Shown one piece after another: positions 5,412 to 7,761 of a stretch of DNA of 7,761 bases. The position numbers were made by a program, and so were the translations under genes. The DNA is from Lawsonibacter sp. (lineage in GTDB: Bacteria; Bacillota; Clostridia; Oscillospirales; Oscillospiraceae), in the NCBI GenBank assembly GCA_022798855.1, contig JAAWNI010000103.1:1-7761 (forward strand). Reading direction: 5' to 3'. Under the pieces are notes generated by a model. The model did not search any database, was not told the DNA's origin, and worked only from the letters and a program-made list of their open reading frames with translations. Positions within the stretch are counted from its first letter, which is position 1. Each line of letters begins with the position of its first letter.

Positions 5412-6809
5412 ATGAAGATGAAGAAAATTATCGCGGCCGCTCTGGCCATGGCCATGGCCCTGTCCCTTGCCGCCTGCGGCAACAAGGACAATGGCCCTCA
5501 GGGCTCCCAGAACCCCGGAAGCCAGGGCGGCAGCCAGAGCCAGGGCGGCAGCCAGAACACCCCCGACCCCGCTCCCGCCGGCGGCGCCGAGCTGGTCCTG
5601 TGGACCTACCCGGTAGGCGGCTGGGGCGAGGAGTCCAACGTGCAGCCCATCATGGACGCCTTTAAGGCCGACACCGGCATCACCGTCAAGGTGGAGTACC
5701 TGGCTTACGGCGACGGCGACGACAAGGTGAACACCGCCATTGGCGCCAAGGCCGCCCCCGACCTGATCATGGAGGGCCCCGAGCGCCTGGTGACCAACTG
5801 GGGCGCCAAGGGCTATCTGGTAGATATGTCCGATATCCTCACCGATACTGACAAGAGCGAGATCTCCGCCGCCGCCCTTGCCGCCTGCACCAGCGCCGAC
5901 GGCAAGCTCTATGAGTACCCCCTGTGCATGACCGCCCACTGCATGGGCATCAACCTGGACGCCTTCAAGGCGGCCGGCGCTGACCAGTACCTGGACCTGG
6001 AGAACCACACCTGGACCACCGAAGGCTTCATCAAGGCCGTTGAGGCCCTGTACGCCAAGAAGGGCGACACTGTGGCCGCCATCTTCTGCAAGGGCCAGGG
6101 CGGCGACCAGGGCACCCGCGCCCTGATCAACAACATGTACGGCGGCACCTTCACCAACGCCGACCACACCGCCTACACCTGGGACGACCCCAACAACATC
6201 AAGGCTCTGGAGCAGCTGAAGAGCATGCCCGGCATCGCCTTCGACGCCTCCCTGGAGGGCGGCGACGAGCTGAAGCTGATGTACCAGGAGATTCTGGATA
6301 TGGCCTTCTGCTGGAACATTGCCCAGCAGCTGGACCCCGCCACCGCCCACACCGGAGCCGGCAAGACCATCAACGGCCATGAGATCGTCTGCATGAACTT
6401 CCCCACCGAGAGCGGGGCCCCCGTCCTCCAGGGCGGCATCTGGGGCCTGGGCATCTTCGACAATGGCGATCAGGCCAAGATCGACGCCGCCAAGGAGTTT
6501 GTCAAGTGGATGTGCGCCTCTGAGAACGCCGCCCAGGGCATCAAGATCTCCAACTTCTTCCCCGCCCGCAACACCGTCAACGGCACCGACCTGACCACTA
6601 TCTTCGACGGCAGCGACAGCGGCGACATCATGAAGGACTACAACAAAGTCATCCTCCCCAACCTGGGCGACTACTATCAGGTCACCAAGGGCTGGGCCGC
6701 CGCCCGCACCGAGTGGTGGAACATGCTCCAGAAGATTGGCAAGGGTGAGGACGTCACCGCCTCTGTGGCCGAGCATCTGGCCAACGCCAACGCCGCGGCC
6801 GCCGACTGA
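5412..6809 (+). CDS. Sugar ABC transporter substrate-binding lipoprotein (family 1)
   Basis: This 465-residue protein captures a sugar outside the membrane for an ABC importer. It starts with a lipoprotein signal: basic MKMKK, a hydrophobic stretch and the lipobox LAAC, with Cys22 as the lipidated residue. A flexible Ser/Gln/Gly/Pro-rich tether follows (about 23-58). The mature domain opens with ELVLWTYPVGGW (60-71) and continues with features of family-1 (MalE-like) binding proteins, including FKADTGITVKVEY, APDLIMEGPERLVTNWGAKGYLVDMSDIL and the late GGIWGLGIF with AKEFVKWMCASENAAQG. Length is normal. AAAGGAGG at 5397-5404, 7 nt from the ATG, sets the start. It is the first gene of the importer transcript and precedes the permease by 217 nt. 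The ligand is not readable from sequence; the nearby epimerase suggests an amino sugar, ManNAc or sialic acid. Confidence 0.93.
   Translation: MKMKKIIAAALAMAMALSLAACGNKDNGPQGSQNPGSQGGSQSQGGSQNTPDPAPAGGAELVLWTYPVGGWGEESNVQPIMDAFKADTGITVKVEYLAYGDGDDKVNTAIGAKAAPDLIMEGPERLVTNWGAKGYLVDMSDILTDTDKSEISAAALAACTSADGKLYEYPLCMTAHCMGINLDAFKAAGADQYLDLENHTWTTEGFIKAVEALYAKKGDTVAAIFCKGQGGDQGTRALINNMYGGTFTNADHTAYTWDDPNNIKALEQLKSMPGIAFDASLEGGDELKLMYQEILDMAFCWNIAQQLDPATAHTGAGKTINGHEIVCMNFPTESGAPVLQGGIWGLGIFDNGDQAKIDAAKEFVKWMCASENAAQGIKISNFFPARNTVNGTDLTTIFDGSDSGDIMKDYNKVILPNLGDYYQVTKGWAAARTEWWNMLQKIGKGEDVTASVAEHLANANAAAAD
5520..5555 (+). repeat. 18-bp perfect tandem duplication in the lipoprotein tether
   Basis: The unit AGCCAGGGCGGCAGCCAG occurs twice head to tail (5520-5537 and 5538-5555), in frame, encoding SQGGSQ twice at residues 37-48. 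It lies in the disordered tether between the lipidated cysteine and the binding domain, where length changes should be tolerated. It is probably a recent slippage duplication. Confidence 0.85.
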
Positions 6810-6826
6810 GCACCACGGAAACCGTA

Positions 6827-6913
6827 GAACCGGTATTCATTGCGGAGCTTTGGCGCCCCGCAAGGCAGCAACAGCCTGTTCAGACGGCCGTCTGAGATTG
6901 TGAATACAGGTTC
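6827..6913 (+). other. Branched RNA-like structure in the importer transcript
   Basis: A 13-nt outer stem with one mismatch (6827-6839 against 6901-6913) encloses two strong inner elements. One is hairpin TTGCGG (6840-6845)/CCGCAA (6858-6863) with a 12-nt loop. The other is the perfect 16-bp palindrome TCAGACGGCCGTCTGA (6880-6895). A short GGC/GCC stem (6864-6866/6874-6876) with flanking pairs could form between them. The first hairpin stacks directly on the outer stem. It begins 18 nt after the binding-protein stop, contains no gene, and has no U-run after it. It could be an mRNA stabiliser, a cis-regulatory RNA or a mobile palindromic element. I recognise no riboswitch or tRNA consensus. 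Confidence 0.5.
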
Positions 6914-6936
6914 CAAGCAAAGAGAAAAGGGTTCGC

Positions 6937-6970
6937 CGCCCCTCTCCCGCGAAAGGGTGGGAGAGGGGCG
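6937..6970 (+). other. Strong GC hairpin between binding protein and permease
   Basis: CGCCCCTCTCCC (6937-6948) pairs perfectly with GGGAGAGGGGCG (6959-6970), giving 12 bp with a 10-nt loop. No T-run follows, so it is not a classical terminator. Such hairpins between binding-protein and permease genes are known from sugar ABC operons (the malE-malF case) to protect the upstream message from 3' exonucleases and keep the binding protein in excess. That role is inferred here. It could also be another intergenic repeat. Confidence 0.6.
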
Positions 6971-6981
6971 CGCCGCTATAT

Positions 6982-6996
6982 CCCCCGGACCGGGGG
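6982..6996 (+). other. Short GC hairpin upstream of the permease
   Basis: CCCCCG (6982-6987) pairs with CGGGGG (6991-6996) around a GAC loop. An outer CGCGC (6969-6973)/GCGCG (6996-7000) pairing is possible; it would compete with the base of the preceding hairpin for bases 6969-6970 and with the outermost pair of this hairpin for base 6996. It ends 15 nt before the permease Shine-Dalgarno site and could limit permease expression. Confidence 0.45.
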
Positions 6997-7011
6997 CGCG
7001 TTCCCAGTTGT

Positions 7012-7018
7012 AAAGGAG
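7012..7018 (+). promoter_or_regulatory. Shine-Dalgarno site deciding a TTG start
   Basis: AAAGGAG lies 8 nt before the TTG at 7027, an optimal spacing. The other in-frame candidates are worse: TTG 7021 is only 2 nt away and ATG 7045 is 26 nt away with no site of its own. Confidence 0.75.
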
Positions 7019-7026
7019 TGTTGAGC

Positions 7027-7761
7027 TTGGCAAAGAAACCTACCATGAGCCGGGCGCTGCAGCGACGGGAAAATATTGCCGGCTACCTGTTTATGCTGCC
7101 CAGCCTGTTTTTCTTCATCGGCTTTGTGGTCATCCCCATGATTACCTGCATCTTCCTCAGCCTGACCGACGCCAATATGCACAGCGCGGGCAATTTTATC
7201 GGCTTGGGCAACTTTATCCGGCTGTGGGGCGACCAGACGTTTTTGGAGGCCCTGAAAAACACCTTTGTCATCGTGATTGTCAGCGTGCCCACAGTCTGCG
7301 CCTTCTCCCTGTGGGTGTCCTCCACCATTTATAAGATGAAGGGCCCCGTCCTGTCCACCTTCCGGTGCATCTTCTATCTGCCTGTGGTCACCGGCTCGGT
7401 GGCCGTCACCGTGGTGTGGGCCTGGATGTACCACAACTACTATGGCATCTTCAACTACGTCCTGGGCAGCCAGGGCCTGGGCCTTATCGACGGCCGCATC
7501 AACTGGCTGGGCGACGAGAAATACGCCCTGGGCTGCATCATCCTGATCCTGTTCACCACCTCTGTGGGCCAGCCCATCGTGCTGTACGTCTCCGCCCTGG
7601 GCAACGTGGACACCACCCTCATCGAGGCCGCCCAGGTGGACGGCGCCACCGACCTCCAAGTGTTCTGGAAGGTGAAGTGGCCCCAGATGATGCCCACCAC
7701 CCTGTACATCCTGGTCATCACCACCATCAACTCCTTCCAGTGCTTCGCGCTGATCCAGCTG
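7027..7761 (+). CDS. Sugar ABC transporter permease (MalF/UgpA type), 5' part
   Basis: The frame is open from the TTG at 7027 to the window edge: 245 codons, lacking perhaps the last 50 of a typical 290-300-residue permease. The protein forms half of the membrane channel of the binding-protein-dependent importer. A basic cytoplasmic start (MAKKPTMSRALQRREN) leads into hydrophobic segments near residues 18-44 (IAGYLFMLPSLFFFIGF), 78-98, 116-140 and 160-185. The coupling loop EAAQVDGATDLQVFWKV with the EAA---G signature (Glu200-Gly206) contacts the ATPase. The following hydrophobic segment, TTLYILVITTIN, is cut near its end by the window edge. GYLF-LP near the N-terminus is standard for the first permease of family-1 sugar importers. 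A second permease gene is expected downstream. An ATPase may be encoded elsewhere, since many Bacillota importers of this class share one. Confidence 0.93.
   Translation, partial: MAKKPTMSRALQRRENIAGYLFMLPSLFFFIGFVVIPMITCIFLSLTDANMHSAGNFIGLGNFIRLWGDQTFLEALKNTFVIVIVSVPTVCAFSLWVSSTIYKMKGPVLSTFRCIFYLPVVTGSVAVTVVWAWMYHNYYGIFNYVLGSQGLGLIDGRINWLGDEKYALGCIILILFTTSVGQPIVLYVSALGNVDTTLIEAAQVDGATDLQVFWKVKWPQMMPTTLYILVITTINSFQCFALIQL

Noticed and set aside
5379..6776. Minus-strand open frame of 465 codons opposite the binding-protein gene
   Set aside because: It mirrors a clear lipoprotein gene with signal, lipobox and family motifs. The antisense product is a low-complexity Gly/Val/Ala/Leu-rich chain with no recognisable domain; long antisense frames are common in GC-rich coding DNA.
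6879..6888. Exact match to the 10-base Neisseria DNA uptake sequence (complement GCCGTCTGAA)
   Set aside because: The genes are clearly Bacillota-like. One 10-mer inside a palindrome is explained by chance, with no sign of neisserial DNA.
6827..6913. Reading the structured spacer as a tRNA or hammerhead ribozyme
   Set aside because: The arm sizes and T-loop do not fit a tRNA, and the CTGAGAT segment does not match the hammerhead core CUGANGA.

Overview
The window is dense, high-G+C bacterial DNA (one 60-base sample inside a gene counts 75% G+C). Strong Shine-Dalgarno sites, GTG and TTG starts, an RpiR regulator, a DUF624/YesL protein and a lipoprotein-type sugar ABC transporter suggest a high-G+C member of the Bacillota, probably an Oscillospiraceae/Flavonifractor-like gut organism. 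The taxonomy is an inference from style and gene content; no marker gene is present.

Layout. Bases 3-1115 (+): 3' part of an N-acylglucosamine 2-epimerase (AGE/renin-binding-protein type). Bases 1116-1341: no gene, but three palindromic elements, including an 82-bp paired-palindrome repeat. Bases 1342-2187 (+): RpiR-family regulator, GTG start. Bases 2212-2859 (+): DUF624/YesL membrane protein, 24 nt behind it. Bases 2863-2890: a hairpin shared by converging genes. Then a minus-strand block, read right to left: an SGNH hydrolase of the MsAcT type (5112-4459), a probable DUF4261 protein (4437-3613) and a markedly AT-richer SMI1/KNR4 (SUKH) protein (3561-2914). Bases 5113-5411: an AT-rich divergent control region with a consensus sigma-A promoter and a perfect 18-bp inverted repeat. 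Bases 5412-6809 (+): sugar-binding lipoprotein. Bases 6810-7026: no gene, but an unusually structured spacer. Bases 7027-7761 (+): sugar ABC permease, TTG start, cut by the window end.

How it fits together. The epimerase closely resembles the true GlcNAc/ManNAc 2-epimerases. Beside an RpiR regulator, a DUF624 protein and an importer it suggests an amino-sugar or sialic-acid/ManNAc catabolic locus; the substrate is inferred. The perfect inverted repeat next to the importer's -35 box is the best candidate operator for the regulator. The SGNH esterase diverges from the importer and may be co-regulated, possibly removing O-acyl groups. The SUKH/DUF4261 pair looks like unrelated accessory cargo of the toxin-immunity kind.

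No wholly new system can be demonstrated here. The most unusual signals are the inverted-repeat operator, the branched RNA-like structure between binding protein and permease, and the paired palindromes upstream of the regulator.
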